From contig WGCA01000058.1 of the NCBI GenBank assembly GCA_015494065.1, forward strand, positions 1 to 51,935: DNA of 51,935 bases. Direction: 5' to 3'. Below, in pieces: positions 33,614 to 41,743 of this stretch. How positions within the stretch are numbered: position 1 is the first letter of the stretch; each line of letters starts with the position of its first letter. The DNA comes from Thermodesulfobacteriaceae bacterium (GTDB taxonomy: Bacteria > Desulfobacterota > Thermodesulfobacteria > Thermodesulfobacteriales > Thermodesulfatatoraceae). The notes beneath the pieces are model-generated. The model worked only from the letters and a program-made list of their open reading frames with translations. It had not been told where the DNA came from and made no database searches. The position numbers and the translations under genes were made by a program.

Positions 33614-34060
33614 TTAGCTCAGGGGAACCACTTTTACCTTGACGTGGGCGGTAACGTCGCCAGAGAGTCTGATGGGCACGATGTATTCACCTAGTTTTTT
33701 GATGGGTTCATCCAGTAAGATCTGCTTCTTGGTGATCTCAAACCCTTGCTCCTTCAGGGCGTTGACGATTTCAGTGGCGGAAACCGAGCCGTATAGACGA
33801 TCCTCTTCGATGACCCTTTGAGGGATGACCAGCTCTATTTCGTTCAACTTTTCCGCCTCAGACATCAATTTCTTGCGCAGACGCTCGGCTTTAGCCAGGA
33901 TAATCTGTCTTTCCCGCTCTATGGCCTTAAGGCTCTTTTTGCTGGCAGGAATGGCCAGCCCCTTGGGAATAAGGTAATTACGGGCGTAGCCGTCTTTTAC
34001 GGTAACGATATCCCCGGGAGCCCCAAGATTGGGTACGTATTCTCTAAGGATTACTTCCAT
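33614..34060 (-). CDS. rplI: 50S ribosomal protein L9
   Basis: A 148-residue two-domain protein. The N-terminal rRNA-binding part has the signature GDIVTVKDGYARNYLIPKG and a long connecting helix (ERERQIILAKAERLRKKLMSEAEKL split over about 49-73) leads to the C-terminal domain. Usual length. It starts 2 bases after rpsR and is followed by a strong hairpin. Confidence 0.97.
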   Translation of the reverse strand: MEVILREYVPNLGAPGDIVTVKDGYARNYLIPKGLAIPASKKSLKAIERERQIILAKAERLRKKLMSEAEKLNEIELVIPQRVIEEDRLYGSVSATEIVNALKEQGFEITKKQILLDEPIKKLGEYIVPIRLSGDVTAHVKVKVVPLS

Positions 34061-34062
34061 GA

Positions 34063-34347
34063 TTAACCTCCTTGCCGGGCAAGCTCTTCTTCCTCAATGT
34101 CCGCGATAAAGGGGAGCAAGGCCATAATGCGGGCCCGTTTGATAGCCGTGGTGAGCTGGCGTTGATGTTTGGCACAAGTACCTGTCTGGCGCCGGGGGAT
34201 AATCTTGCCCCGTTCCGTGATAAAGGCCTTTAGAATCTCGGGCTCTTTATAATCTATCTTGAGGTTGGGGTCCGCACAGAAACGGCATATCTTCCGACGC
34301 GGATAAAAACGCCGCCTTCTAACGGCACTCTGGGTATCGTTGCTCAT
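34063..34347 (-). CDS. rpsR: 30S ribosomal protein S18
   Basis: A 94-residue small-subunit protein with the conserved block [20 protein letters not shown] and [15 protein letters not shown] near residue 20 gives two cysteines that, with CAKH, may bind zinc as in S18 of many thermophiles. Partner of S6 in the platform; the genes are adjacent with a 9-base gap. Confidence 0.97.
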   Translation of the reverse strand: MSNDTQSAVRRRRFYPRRKICRFCADPNLKIDYKEPEILKAFITERGKIIPRRQTGTCAKHQRQLTTAIKRARIMALLPFIADIEEEELARQGG

Positions 34348-34356
34348 AAGCCCTCC

Positions 34357-34680
34357 TTAAGCTGCCAAAGTCTCGGGTTCGTATTTGTCTTCCAACTTGA
34401 CGACGATGAACCTTATTACCCGCTCGTCAATACGGAAATATTGTTCCAATTTGGGGGGAGTTTGGGCAGGGGCGACAAATTCCATAAAGATGTAGTACCC
34501 TTGCCTCTTCTTCAAGATAGGGTATGCCAACCGGCGCAGGCCCCACTCGTCTTTCTTCAGGATTTCGCCACCGTCGTTCTGGATGATTTCTGCAAGCTTT
34601 TCTAGGACGTTCTCCCGCTCTTCGACGTGGTCTGGGTGAATAATGAAAAGGGTTTCGTACTTGCGTAGCTTTTCCGCCAT
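34357..34680 (-). CDS. rpsF: 30S ribosomal protein S6
   Basis: A 107-residue protein starting the rpsF-rpsR-rplI-dnaB operon. Typical blocks: YETLFIIHPD, WGLRRLAYPILKKRQGYY and RIDERVIRFIVVKLE. An AGGAGG precedes the ATG. In many bacteria the S6:S18 complex binds its own leader to regulate the operon; the 68-base gap after the tRNA contains a CCTT/AAGG-rich stretch (TTGCGGAGCAAGG near 34711) that may fold, but I cannot confirm a regulatory structure. Confidence 0.97.
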   Translation of the reverse strand: MAEKLRKYETLFIIHPDHVEERENVLEKLAEIIQNDGGEILKKDEWGLRRLAYPILKKRQGYYIFMEFVAPAQTPPKLEQYFRIDERVIRFIVVKLEDKYEPETLAA

Positions 34681-34748
34681 AAAGCCTCCTTTCGGTCAAA
34701 TTTGGCCCCTTGCGGAGCAAGGAGGTAATTAAAAATAAAAATAAAATT

Positions 34749-34823
34749 TGGTGGGCGGTGCTGGATTCGAACCAGCGACTTCCACCGTGTGAGGATGACG
34801 CTCTACCACTGAGCTAACCGCCC
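34749..34823 (-). tRNA. tRNA-Val (anticodon CAC)
   Basis: Read on the minus strand, the 75-base sequence folds into a full cloverleaf: acceptor GGGCGGT/ACCGCCC, D arm GCTC-AGTGGTA-GAGC, anticodon stem TCATC/GGTGG with loop CTCACAC (anticodon CAC, GUG codons), five-base variable loop, T arm GCTGG-TTCGAAT-CCAGC, discriminator A and an encoded CCA. It lies between mutT and rpsF. Confidence 0.95.
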
Positions 34824-34834
34824 ACCAGTTTCTA

Positions 34835-34862
34835 AGTATATAAAACCTTTTTACCTTTGCAA
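34835..34862 (-). promoter_or_regulatory. Promoter of tRNA-Val
   Basis: On the minus strand TTGCAA (34862-34857) and TATACT (34840-34835) are separated by 16 bases, and the tRNA begins 11 bases after the -10 box. The -35 box overlaps the last codons and stop of mutT. Five of six -10 bases match the consensus. Confidence 0.6.
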
Positions 34863-35246
34863 GAGCGTTTTCCGAAGGTTGCGCCAGAGGGATACGTCTG
34901 CCGGGGCCAAGGAAATATTGTCTATTTCCTCTGGCTCAAACCAACTAAGCTCCTGCCCCTCCAGGGCCCGGGGCTCACCCTCCTTTATTTGACAGGAAAA
35001 GCAAGTAAGCCTGATAGCAACCTCGGGGTAATCATGGTCTACCGCAGCCACCTCTTCCCCCACCTCTACCAGAATCCCCAATTCTTCTAAAAGTTCGCGT
35101 CGCAAGGCCTCTTGGGGCGCCTCTCCTTCTTCCACCTTCCCCCCTGGAAATTCCCAAAGGCCTCCTCTCTTTTTGTGGGCAGGGCGTTTCGCCAACAAAA
35201 CCTTTCCCTCTTTCTGGAGGAGACCCGCCACTACCAGATATCTCAT
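34851..35246 (-). CDS. mutT: MutT-type NUDIX hydrolase
   Basis: A 131-residue NUDIX enzyme, likely hydrolysing 8-oxo-dGTP. The NUDIX box is complete: GGKVEEGEAPQEALRRELLEE with LG after it (start about residue 35). The segment LLAKRPAHKKRGGLWEFPGG just ahead is typical of MutT. Its ATG overlaps the purB stop by one base. Substrate is by family resemblance only. Confidence 0.87.
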   Translation of the reverse strand: MRYLVVAGLLQKEGKVLLAKRPAHKKRGGLWEFPGGKVEEGEAPQEALRRELLEELGILVEVGEEVAAVDHDYPEVAIRLTCFSCQIKEGEPRALEGQELSWFEPEEIDNISLAPADVSLWRNLRKTLLQR

Positions 35247-36568
35247 TAACCAAACACCCGCTCGAAAATAGTGTCTACGTGGCGCAGATAGTACTTGAGG
35301 TCAAAGAGCCTGGCCAACTCTTCTTCGGAGAGATACTTGGTAATCTCCGGGGCCTGCCGGACCACCTCGGGAAAGGATTTGTTTTCATCCTCCCATACCT
35401 CCATGGCCCGCCTTTGTACCAATGCATAGGCTTCCTGGCGGGGAAGCCCTTTTTCGGTGAGCGCCAGGAGGAGCGGCTGAGAGAAAATGAGCCCCCGCAA
35501 AAGATTGAGATTCCGTTTCATTCTTTCGGGGTAAACTATCAGCTTATCCAGCATCCGGGTCAATCTCTTGAGCATAAAGTCTGCAAGGGTGGTGGCGTCC
35601 GGCACGATTACCCTTTCTACCGAAGAGTGGCTGATGTCTCTTTCGTGCCAGAGGGCGTCGTTTTCCAGGGCCGGCATCAGATACCCTCGGACCAAACGGG
35701 CCAGGCCACAAAGATTTTCTGACAAAATGGGGTTCCTTTTATGGGGCATGGCCGAAGAACCCTTCTGCCCCTTGGCAAAAAACTCCTCTGCCTCTAACAC
35801 CTCGGTACGCTGGAGGTGACGTATCTCGGTGGCGATCTTTTCCACGGTACCGGCCAGGACCGCAAGGGAGGCCAGGTATTCGGCGTAACGGTCCCGCTGG
35901 ATCACCTGGTTAGAGACCGGAGCCGGTTTAAGCCCCATCTTTTCGCACACGTAGGTCTCCACCTCGGGCTCGATATGAGCAAAGGTACCCACCGCCCCGG
36001 ATAGCTTTCCGTAAGAGATGGTTTCCAGCGCCGCCTCCAAACGTCTCTTATTACGCCGCATCTCTTCGTACCAGAGGGCAAATTTCAGCCCAAAAGTTAT
36101 GGGCTCGGCGTGGATACCGTGCGTCCGTCCAATCATAACGGTGTCTTTATGTTCGAGGGCCCGGCGTTTTAAGACTTCAAGGAGCTCGTCTACGTCTTCG
36201 ATGATTATCTCCATGGCCCTCTTCATGAGCCAGGCCATGGCGGTATCCAGCATATCCGAGGAGGTCATCCCCAGATGGAGATAACGCCCTTCCGGACCGA
36301 TCAGGCGTTCCAGGTAAGTCAAGAAAGCGATGACATCGTGCCTGGTTTCCCGCTCGATCTCTTCTATGCGGGAAACGTCTTCGGCGGTAAACCCTTTTTC
36401 CAAAAAGGGTTCGGTCTTGGCCTTAATGACCTCCAGGGCCTGCCGGGGGACACGACCAAGCTTGGCCCAAGCCTCACAGGCCAGGACTTCCACCAACAAC
36501 CAGGCCCTCAATTTTTCTTCCGGGCTCCAGAGTCTGGCCATTACCTCGCGGGTGTATCTCGGGATCAT
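35246..36568 (-). CDS. purB: Adenylosuccinate lyase
   Basis: Catalyses two fumarate-releasing steps of purine synthesis. The 440 residues carry the superfamily signature GSSAMPHKRNP (about 272-282), plus MIGRTHGIHAEPITFG and LHLGMTSSDMLDTA blocks with the catalytic His and Ser regions. AGGAGG stands before ATG 36568. Full length, with mutT coupled downstream. Confidence 0.97.
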   Translation of the reverse strand: MIPRYTREVMARLWSPEEKLRAWLLVEVLACEAWAKLGRVPRQALEVIKAKTEPFLEKGFTAEDVSRIEEIERETRHDVIAFLTYLERLIGPEGRYLHLGMTSSDMLDTAMAWLMKRAMEIIIEDVDELLEVLKRRALEHKDTVMIGRTHGIHAEPITFGLKFALWYEEMRRNKRRLEAALETISYGKLSGAVGTFAHIEPEVETYVCEKMGLKPAPVSNQVIQRDRYAEYLASLAVLAGTVEKIATEIRHLQRTEVLEAEEFFAKGQKGSSAMPHKRNPILSENLCGLARLVRGYLMPALENDALWHERDISHSSVERVIVPDATTLADFMLKRLTRMLDKLIVYPERMKRNLNLLRGLIFSQPLLLALTEKGLPRQEAYALVQRRAMEVWEDENKSFPEVVRQAPEITKYLSEEELARLFDLKYYLRHVDTIFERVFG

Positions 36569-36678
36569 GTCATACCTCCTGCATTCAGGCTATGCGCCTT
36601 AATAAAATAACAGACCGTTTAAGACAAGCGCCTTAACACCAAAAACATTCTTTGATGAGGGAAAATATCAAGAATCAT

Positions 36679-37197
36679 TTAATGATCTTTGAGCCAAGAA
36701 AGGCCTACACCCCATAGAGCGCCCGCCAAATTCAGCCAAATATCCTTGAAATCCCCTACCCTATTGGGCAAAAGCGCTTGAACAATTTCATCCAATACCC
36801 CGACGGCAAAAACAAAGACCAGGGCCAGCCAGGAGGGCCAGGCAGAAAGCCGGCAAGCCCGCCTGCTCAAAATCCCCAAAATGGCGTACTCTATGAAATG
36901 TATGCGCTCTCCCGGTAGTTTTAAGAAAAAACTAGCCAGAGAAAGAATTATTATCGAAAGCACTATGGCCAAAGAGGTTGCAAGAAGAGAACTATTTTTA
37001 AAAAAGAAGTAAATACCCGAAAGAAAAAATATACTCAAACCAAGAAAGAGAGTTTCTAAACCGATCCTACCAAAATGGCGATATAACCGGCTTAATAAAG
37101 TAGGGGTAAACGGAAGAGAAAGATAAATTATCAGGACATATCCCCACACTACCAGCCAATAATTTGATAAAGAGGCCCTTTTTAAAGGGTGAACCAT
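36679..37197 (-). CDS. VanZ-like family membrane protein
   Basis: A 172-residue membrane protein with about five helices. The pattern HFIEYAILGILSRRA (about 99-113) and the C-terminal VLDEIVQALLPNRVGDFKDIWLN match the VanZ-like family, whose role is uncertain and which in one case affects teicoplanin tolerance. It stands alone, divergent from rpmH; 110 bases separate it from purB and show nothing I can name. Confidence 0.8.
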   Translation of the reverse strand: MVHPLKRASLSNYWLVVWGYVLIIYLSLPFTPTLLSRLYRHFGRIGLETLFLGLSIFFLSGIYFFFKNSSLLATSLAIVLSIIILSLASFFLKLPGERIHFIEYAILGILSRRACRLSAWPSWLALVFVFAVGVLDEIVQALLPNRVGDFKDIWLNLAGALWGVGLSWLKDH

Positions 37198-37243
37198 TTA
37201 AATTCCCTTAGTTTTTATTATATTTAAGCGCAATTTCTCAAAG

Positions 37244-37273
37244 TTGACACTAAGGCAAGGCTGTGTTTATTAG
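37244..37273 (+). promoter_or_regulatory. Candidate promoter of the rpmH operon
   Basis: TTGACA (37244-37249) is followed after 18 bases by TATTAG (37268-37273), four of six consensus bases. It lies 40 bases ahead of the rpmH ATG. No DnaA boxes (TTATCCACA-like) were seen in this gap. Confidence 0.5.
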
Positions 37274-37312
37274 TCGCCAGCCTTTACGGAACAAAATCTC
37301 GGAGGACAGAGG

Positions 37313-37447
37313 ATGAAGCGCACTTACCAGCCGAGTCGGATAAAGAGAAAGAGGGTTCACGGTTTTCGGGCCCGGATGAGGACCCGTTCGGGAAGGCGTA
37401 TTCTGGCGAACAGGAGGCGCAAAGGACGCTGGCGGCTCACGGTATAA
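37313..37447 (+). CDS. rpmH: 50S ribosomal protein L34
   Basis: A 44-residue, strongly basic ribosomal protein: [18 protein letters not shown], then [20 protein letters not shown], the full conserved L34 sequence. ATG 37313 has GGAGG 7 bases ahead. The rnpA frame is open across the entire gene. It heads the rpmH-rnpA-yidD-yidC-jag-mnmE operon, the arrangement next to dnaA in many bacteria, but dnaA is absent here. Confidence 0.97.
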   Translation: MKRTYQPSRIKRKRVHGFRARMRTRSGRRILANRRRKGRWRLTV

Positions 37448-37803
37448 ACGAAAAATTTAGACCCGAAGAGCGCCTCAGACGCCGGAAAGAGTTTGACCGG
37501 GTCTACCAACAGGGGAAGCGGCTTTACCTCCCCTATTTGAAGATCCTTTTAGCTCCCAACGATTTGGGTTATACCCGTTTGGGACTTAGTGTTTCACGTA
37601 AATTCGGCAAAGCCGTTAAAAGAAACCGGGCTAAAAGGATCTTGAGAGAAGTCTTTAGAAGAAATAAAGATATTTTTCCTAAAGGGCACGACGTGGTATT
37701 GACGCCGAAGCCGGAATTATTGTCCAAGAGGCAGCCGGAAATAGTGGCGGACCTTAAAAAAATTTTTGAGAGATATGAAAAAACTCGTACTAAAAGGTAT
37801 TAG
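37444..37803 (+). CDS. rnpA: Ribonuclease P protein subunit, non-canonical start
   Basis: Protein cofactor of RNase P for tRNA 5' processing. Recognisable from [21 protein letters not shown]-type N-terminus through [21 protein letters not shown] and [11 protein letters not shown]. The frame has no ATG, GTG or TTG between 37228 and the TTG at 37537, which is inside the conserved domain and would remove about 30 needed residues. The best-placed codon is ATA at 37444, which overlaps the rpmH stop (ATAA) and gives [11 protein letters not shown], a normal-length protein of 119 residues. CTG at 37429 or 37261 are alternatives; the frame also stays open through rpmH, as in Thermus. Confidence 0.8.
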   Translation: MNEKFRPEERLRRRKEFDRVYQQGKRLYLPYLKILLAPNDLGYTRLGLSVSRKFGKAVKRNRAKRILREVFRRNKDIFPKGHDVVLTPKPELLSKRQPEIVADLKKIFERYEKTRTKRY

Positions 37804-38032
37804 ACTTTACCAGGTCTTATTCTCGCCCCTTTTTCCACCGTGCTGTCGTTTCTACCCTACCTGTAGCGAATATGCCCGGGAAGTGATAGCCCGTTTTGGT
37901 GTAGGAAAGGGTGGCCTTTTGGCCCTCTGGCGTGTCCTCAGGTGTCACCCTTTAAGCCGCGGAGGTTATGACCCGGTGCCTGAAAATTTCCCTTGGTCTT
38001 TCAAAAAGGGGTTGAAGAAAGGAGTGATCTAA
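37775..38032 (+). CDS. yidD: Membrane protein insertion efficiency factor YidD
   Basis: An 85-residue protein aiding YidC-dependent membrane insertion. Signature: [27 protein letters not shown] split over about 8-34, then [20 protein letters not shown] prefer ATG 37775 over TTG 37766. It overlaps rnpA by 29 bases, and its TAA shares one base with the yidC ATG. Confidence 0.95.
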   Translation: MKKLVLKGIRLYQVLFSPLFPPCCRFYPTCSEYAREVIARFGVGKGGLLALWRVLRCHPLSRGGYDPVPENFPWSFKKGLKKGVI

Positions 38033-39654
38033 TGGAGAGAAATCTCATCTTGGCGATAGTCCTTTCCGTGATGGTCATAATCGGTTTCCATTTTTTTATG
38101 TCTACCGCCCAGAAAAAAAACACCTCTGTGAAGGCTCCTTTAACTAAAACCGAGAAAAAGGGCCCTGCCGAAAAGAAAAACCAAAAAGAGATAATCCCGG
38201 CCCGGGAAATGGCCTATCAGGTAAAAATAAGGCAAGCGGTCGTGGATTCCTCTCTGTTTAAGGCCAAACTTACCGAGGCTGGAGGGCGTTTTACCAGTTT
38301 TGCCCTCAAAAAATACCGCCAAACCATAGACCCTGACTCTCCTCCGGTGGAACTCATAAACGCCCCGAAGCTGGGGTTACCTCTAGAAATTTACCCCACC
38401 AAGGCCCCGGCCCTGGCCATTGCCCCCTACCAGGCCCAACCCTTAACCCTTACCCTCAAACACCAAGAAAAGGGGGAACTTTCCTTCATTCCCCTTAACA
38501 AAAACCCTTTGATCATCAAAAAAATTTATAGTTTTCAGGATGGTTCTTACCTCTTTTCTTTGAGAGTCCAGGTCAAAAACCCTTCCGACGAACCCTTTAC
38601 CGACCAGATCCTTTTCCGCATGGTCTCAAAACCGGTGAGCAAACTTGATCGGCGTTATATCTTTCGCGGACCGGCTTACAGCCACCAGGGTCAGTACGAA
38701 GAGGTAAAGTTAAAGAAACCTGGCAGTTTCTTTGAATACACCGGGGAACTTGATTGGATCGGTTACGGGGACCCGTATTTTCTGATGGCAGTGGTACCTC
38801 CAGCCGGAGAAGCCTGGCGGGCCACCTTCCGTAAACTCAACCGCACGGCCGAAGAGGTGATCCTCTGGAGCCCTCTTTTGTCTCTGCCCCCCAAAGGAGA
38901 AAAAGAAATCGAGTTAAAGCTGTATTTTGGTCCTAAAAGTTTAGAAGTGTTAAAAAAGACGGGTTATCACCTGGCCAACGCCGTCCATTTTGGCTTTTTT
39001 GACCCTATTGCCAAACCTCTCCTTTATGCCCTCCAATTTTTGTACCGTTATACAGGTAATTACGGTATAGCCATCATTATTCTGACGGCCCTTATCCGTA
39101 TCCTCTTCTGGCCGCTCAATCATTTAAGCCACAAAAGCATGCACAAAATGCAGGAACTACAACCGATAATTTTAAAGCTTAAGGAAAAGTATGGTGACGA
39201 TAAGGCCCGTCTCAACCAGGAATTAATGCAATTGTACAAAACTTATAAGGTTAACCCTTTCATGGGGTGTCTCCCCATGCTTATCCAGATACCGGTATTC
39301 TTTGCCCTCTATAAAGTTCTCTTAATGGCTATTGAATTGCGTCACGCCCCTTTCTTCGGGTGGATAAAAGACCTCTCCGCCCCGGACCGGCTTTATATCG
39401 GCTTTGACATCCCCTATTTACACGGGATTCCGGTGCTCACTATCCTGATGGGGGTTTCCATGTATTACCAACAGAAACTGAGTCCTACCTCCCTGGATCC
39501 CACCCAGGAAAAGATGATGCTCATGATGCCGGTCATTTTTACGGTATTATTTATTAACTTTCCTTCGGGCTTAGTTTTATACTGGTTAACCAACAACGTC
39601 TTATCTATTGCTCAACAGCTTATGACCAACAAAATGCTTGCACGGGGTAGATAA
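38032..39654 (+). CDS. yidC: Membrane protein insertase YidC
   Basis: Inserts and folds inner-membrane proteins. The 540 residues show the Gram-negative layout: N-terminal helix (ILAIVLSVMVIIGFHFF), a large periplasmic domain (about 50-310), and the five-helix core with YGIAIIILTALIRILFWPL, PMLIQIPVFFALYKVLL and NFPSGLVLYWLTNN. I chose the ATG at 38032 (MERNL, TAATG with yidD); an upstream TTG/GTG-type start would lack the normal N-terminus. Confidence 0.97.
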   Translation: MERNLILAIVLSVMVIIGFHFFMSTAQKKNTSVKAPLTKTEKKGPAEKKNQKEIIPAREMAYQVKIRQAVVDSSLFKAKLTEAGGRFTSFALKKYRQTIDPDSPPVELINAPKLGLPLEIYPTKAPALAIAPYQAQPLTLTLKHQEKGELSFIPLNKNPLIIKKIYSFQDGSYLFSLRVQVKNPSDEPFTDQILFRMVSKPVSKLDRRYIFRGPAYSHQGQYEEVKLKKPGSFFEYTGELDWIGYGDPYFLMAVVPPAGEAWRATFRKLNRTAEEVILWSPLLSLPPKGEKEIELKLYFGPKSLEVLKKTGYHLANAVHFGFFDPIAKPLLYALQFLYRYTGNYGIAIIILTALIRILFWPLNHLSHKSMHKMQELQPIILKLKEKYGDDKARLNQELMQLYKTYKVNPFMGCLPMLIQIPVFFALYKVLLMAIELRHAPFFGWIKDLSAPDRLYIGFDIPYLHGIPVLTILMGVSMYYQQKLSPTSLDPTQEKMMLMMPVIFTVLFINFPSGLVLYWLTNNVLSIAQQLMTNKMLARGR

Positions 39655-40301
39655 TGAAAGCCGAAGAATTTGAAGGAAAAAACGTGGAACAAGCCATCGA
39701 AGCAGCCTGCCGGCATTTCAACGTTTCGGTTGAGGATCTCAAAATCGAAATCATTACCCATGGTTCTACCGGACTTTTTGGGATTGGGGCCAAAAAGGCG
39801 CGCATTAGAGCGGCCCTCAAACCAGAAGTGGCCTTAAAAAAGCGCCAAGAGGAGGCCGAAAAGGTCCTCCGGGCCCTCTTGGCTGCTGCCGGCTTCGATA
39901 TCCTGGCAGAGGGGAGGAGTGAAGAGGAAAAAATACTTATAGAACTTAAGGGGCAGGACCGGGAATATCTCTTAGATAAAGGAGGGGCCCCCTTAAACGC
40001 CCTCCAGTATCTGGTTAACAAGATCGTAGCGCGCCGGTTGGGGGTAGGGCCCAAAATCGTGATCGACGTCGAGGGGTTCCGCTCGGCGCGGGAAAAACAA
40101 TTGCGTTCTCTAGCCCGCAAAACAGCCCAGCAAGTACGCAAGACCGGTAGGCCGGCAGAACTACCCCCCATGCCTTCTCAGGAAAGGCGGCTAATTCATT
40201 TAACGGTCAAAGAGATCCCCGGCGTGGAAACTAAAAGCAAAGGGCAGGGAGCCAATAGGCGCGTAGTCATTTACCCTAAAAGGCGTTCTAACCGCCGATG
40301 A
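39654..40301 (+). CDS. jag: Jag/KhpB RNA-binding protein (Jag_N-KH-R3H)
   Basis: A 215-residue RNA-binding protein: Jag N-terminal domain (EEFEGKNVEQAIEAACRHF), a KH domain (about 90-150; DKGGAPLNALQYLVNKIV in place of a loop GxxG) and a C-terminal R3H domain (ERRLIHLTVKEIPGVETKS). It usually accompanies yidC and is linked with envelope growth. ATG overlaps the yidC stop (TAATG) and its own stop overlaps mnmE. Confidence 0.92.
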   Translation: MKAEEFEGKNVEQAIEAACRHFNVSVEDLKIEIITHGSTGLFGIGAKKARIRAALKPEVALKKRQEEAEKVLRALLAAAGFDILAEGRSEEEKILIELKGQDREYLLDKGGAPLNALQYLVNKIVARRLGVGPKIVIDVEGFRSAREKQLRSLARKTAQQVRKTGRPAELPPMPSQERRLIHLTVKEIPGVETKSKGQGANRRVVIYPKRRSNRR

Positions 40302-41698
40302 AAACCAAAGACCTGGCTTACGCCGAGGCCACCATCGCCGCCATCGCCACCCCGGTGGGGCCTGGCGCCATCGGCGTAATCAAAGTCTCCGGGAATCTCG
40401 CCGAACACATCCTGAAACGGATATTCCAACCCAAAAGAAACATCAAAGAATTCCAGAGCCACCGGCTTTATTACGGGTTTATTAAAGACCCGGAGACCGG
40501 AGAACTGATAGACGAAGTGCTCGTTACTCTGATGCGTAAACCCCATACGTACACCCGCGAAGACGTACTGGAAATTTACGGCCACAGCGGCTATCTGGTC
40601 CTCACCAAGATCCTCGAGCTGGTGTTAAAAGAAGGGGCCAGGCCTGCGGAGCCAGGAGAATTCACCCGCAGGGCCTTCTTAAACGGTCGCATCGATCTCT
40701 CCCAGGCCGAAGCCCTGCTTGACCTCATCAACGCCCGTTCGGAAGAGGGACTAAAGCTTGCCCTTACCCAGCTGAAAGGTGCTTTGGCCCAAAAAGTCAC
40801 CCGTATCAAAGAAACCCTCCTTTCCGCCCTGGCGGTCATCGAAGTAGCGGTGGACTTTCCGGAAGAAGACGTGGAACTCGTCTCCCATTATGACCTTTCC
40901 CAGACCCTGGAAAAGGAGGCCCTGGCTCCGATAACGGAACTTATTGAAAGCTACCAGTCCGGCAAACTCCTGAGGGAAGGGATAGCGGTGGTCATCGCCG
41001 GCCGCCCAAACGTGGGCAAATCAAGCCTCCTTAACGCCATCCTCCTCGAAGAAAGGGCCATCGTGACCCCTGTTCCCGGGACCACCCGTGACGTTATTGA
41101 AGAAATGGCCACCATTCAGGGCTTGCCTGTACGCCTCATTGACACCGCGGGGCTGCGGGAAGCCGAAGACGTGGTGGAAGAAATCGGGGTCAAACGGGCC
41201 AAGGAAAAGATTGCCGAAGCCGACGTGGTAATCTTTCTGGTAGATGGAAGTGCAGAACCTACCGAAGAGGATTTTAGACTCTATCAGGAAATCAGAGATA
41301 AACCCCACCTGGTGGTGGTCAATAAAATCGACATTGCCTCGCCAGAAGCTCTTGAGCTCTGGCGGGAGGCCTTTCCGGAAGAAAAGATCGTCTTCATTTC
41401 CGCTAAGACCAGGCTGGGTTTAGAAACCCTAGCCAAACGTATTTTTGAACTGGTCACCGGTGGTCTACCCGGAGAACTGCCTAACGTGGCCCCCAATTTA
41501 CGCCAAAAAATGGCACTTGAGCGCACCAAGGAAGCCCTTGAGAGGGCCATCGAAAATCTTAAAAAATCCCAGTTTTTCCCGGAATTGGTGGCGGTGGATT
41601 TGAGGGAGGCCCTTTCTTCACTGGGGGAAATAACCGGGGAGACCACCACTGAAGACCTGCTTGACCGTATCTTTAGCAACTTTTGTATCGGAAAATAA
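40298..41698 (+). CDS. mnmE: tRNA modification GTPase MnmE
   Basis: Partner of MnmG in wobble-uridine modification. The 466 residues have the tetrahydrofolate-binding N-terminal domain (TIAAIATPVGPGAIGVIKVSG), helical domain, inserted Ras-like G domain (GRPNVGKSSLLNAI, DTAGLRE, NKID) and the invariant C-terminal FCIGK with its catalytic cysteine. Last gene of the rpmH operon; 45 bases separate it from thiDN. Confidence 0.97.
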   Translation: MKTKDLAYAEATIAAIATPVGPGAIGVIKVSGNLAEHILKRIFQPKRNIKEFQSHRLYYGFIKDPETGELIDEVLVTLMRKPHTYTREDVLEIYGHSGYLVLTKILELVLKEGARPAEPGEFTRRAFLNGRIDLSQAEALLDLINARSEEGLKLALTQLKGALAQKVTRIKETLLSALAVIEVAVDFPEEDVELVSHYDLSQTLEKEALAPITELIESYQSGKLLREGIAVVIAGRPNVGKSSLLNAILLEERAIVTPVPGTTRDVIEEMATIQGLPVRLIDTAGLREAEDVVEEIGVKRAKEKIAEADVVIFLVDGSAEPTEEDFRLYQEIRDKPHLVVVNKIDIASPEALELWREAFPEEKIVFISAKTRLGLETLAKRIFELVTGGLPGELPNVAPNLRQKMALERTKEALERAIENLKKSQFFPELVAVDLREALSSLGEITGETTTEDLLDRIFSNFCIGK

Positions 41699-41743
41699 CC
41701 TTCTCCTCTTTTGGTTTATCCTTAAAAGGGGTATTTTTGCCTT

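Noticed and set aside
37198-37312. A replication origin upstream of rpmH, suggested by the rpmH-rnpA-yidD-yidC-jag-mnmE order.
   Set aside because: No DnaA boxes, no dnaA or dnaN, and only a promoter-like pair in 115 bases.
37537-37803. TTG at 37537 as the rnpA start.
   Set aside because: It would delete the conserved N-terminal helix and strand ([18 protein letters not shown]) that the frame encodes just upstream.
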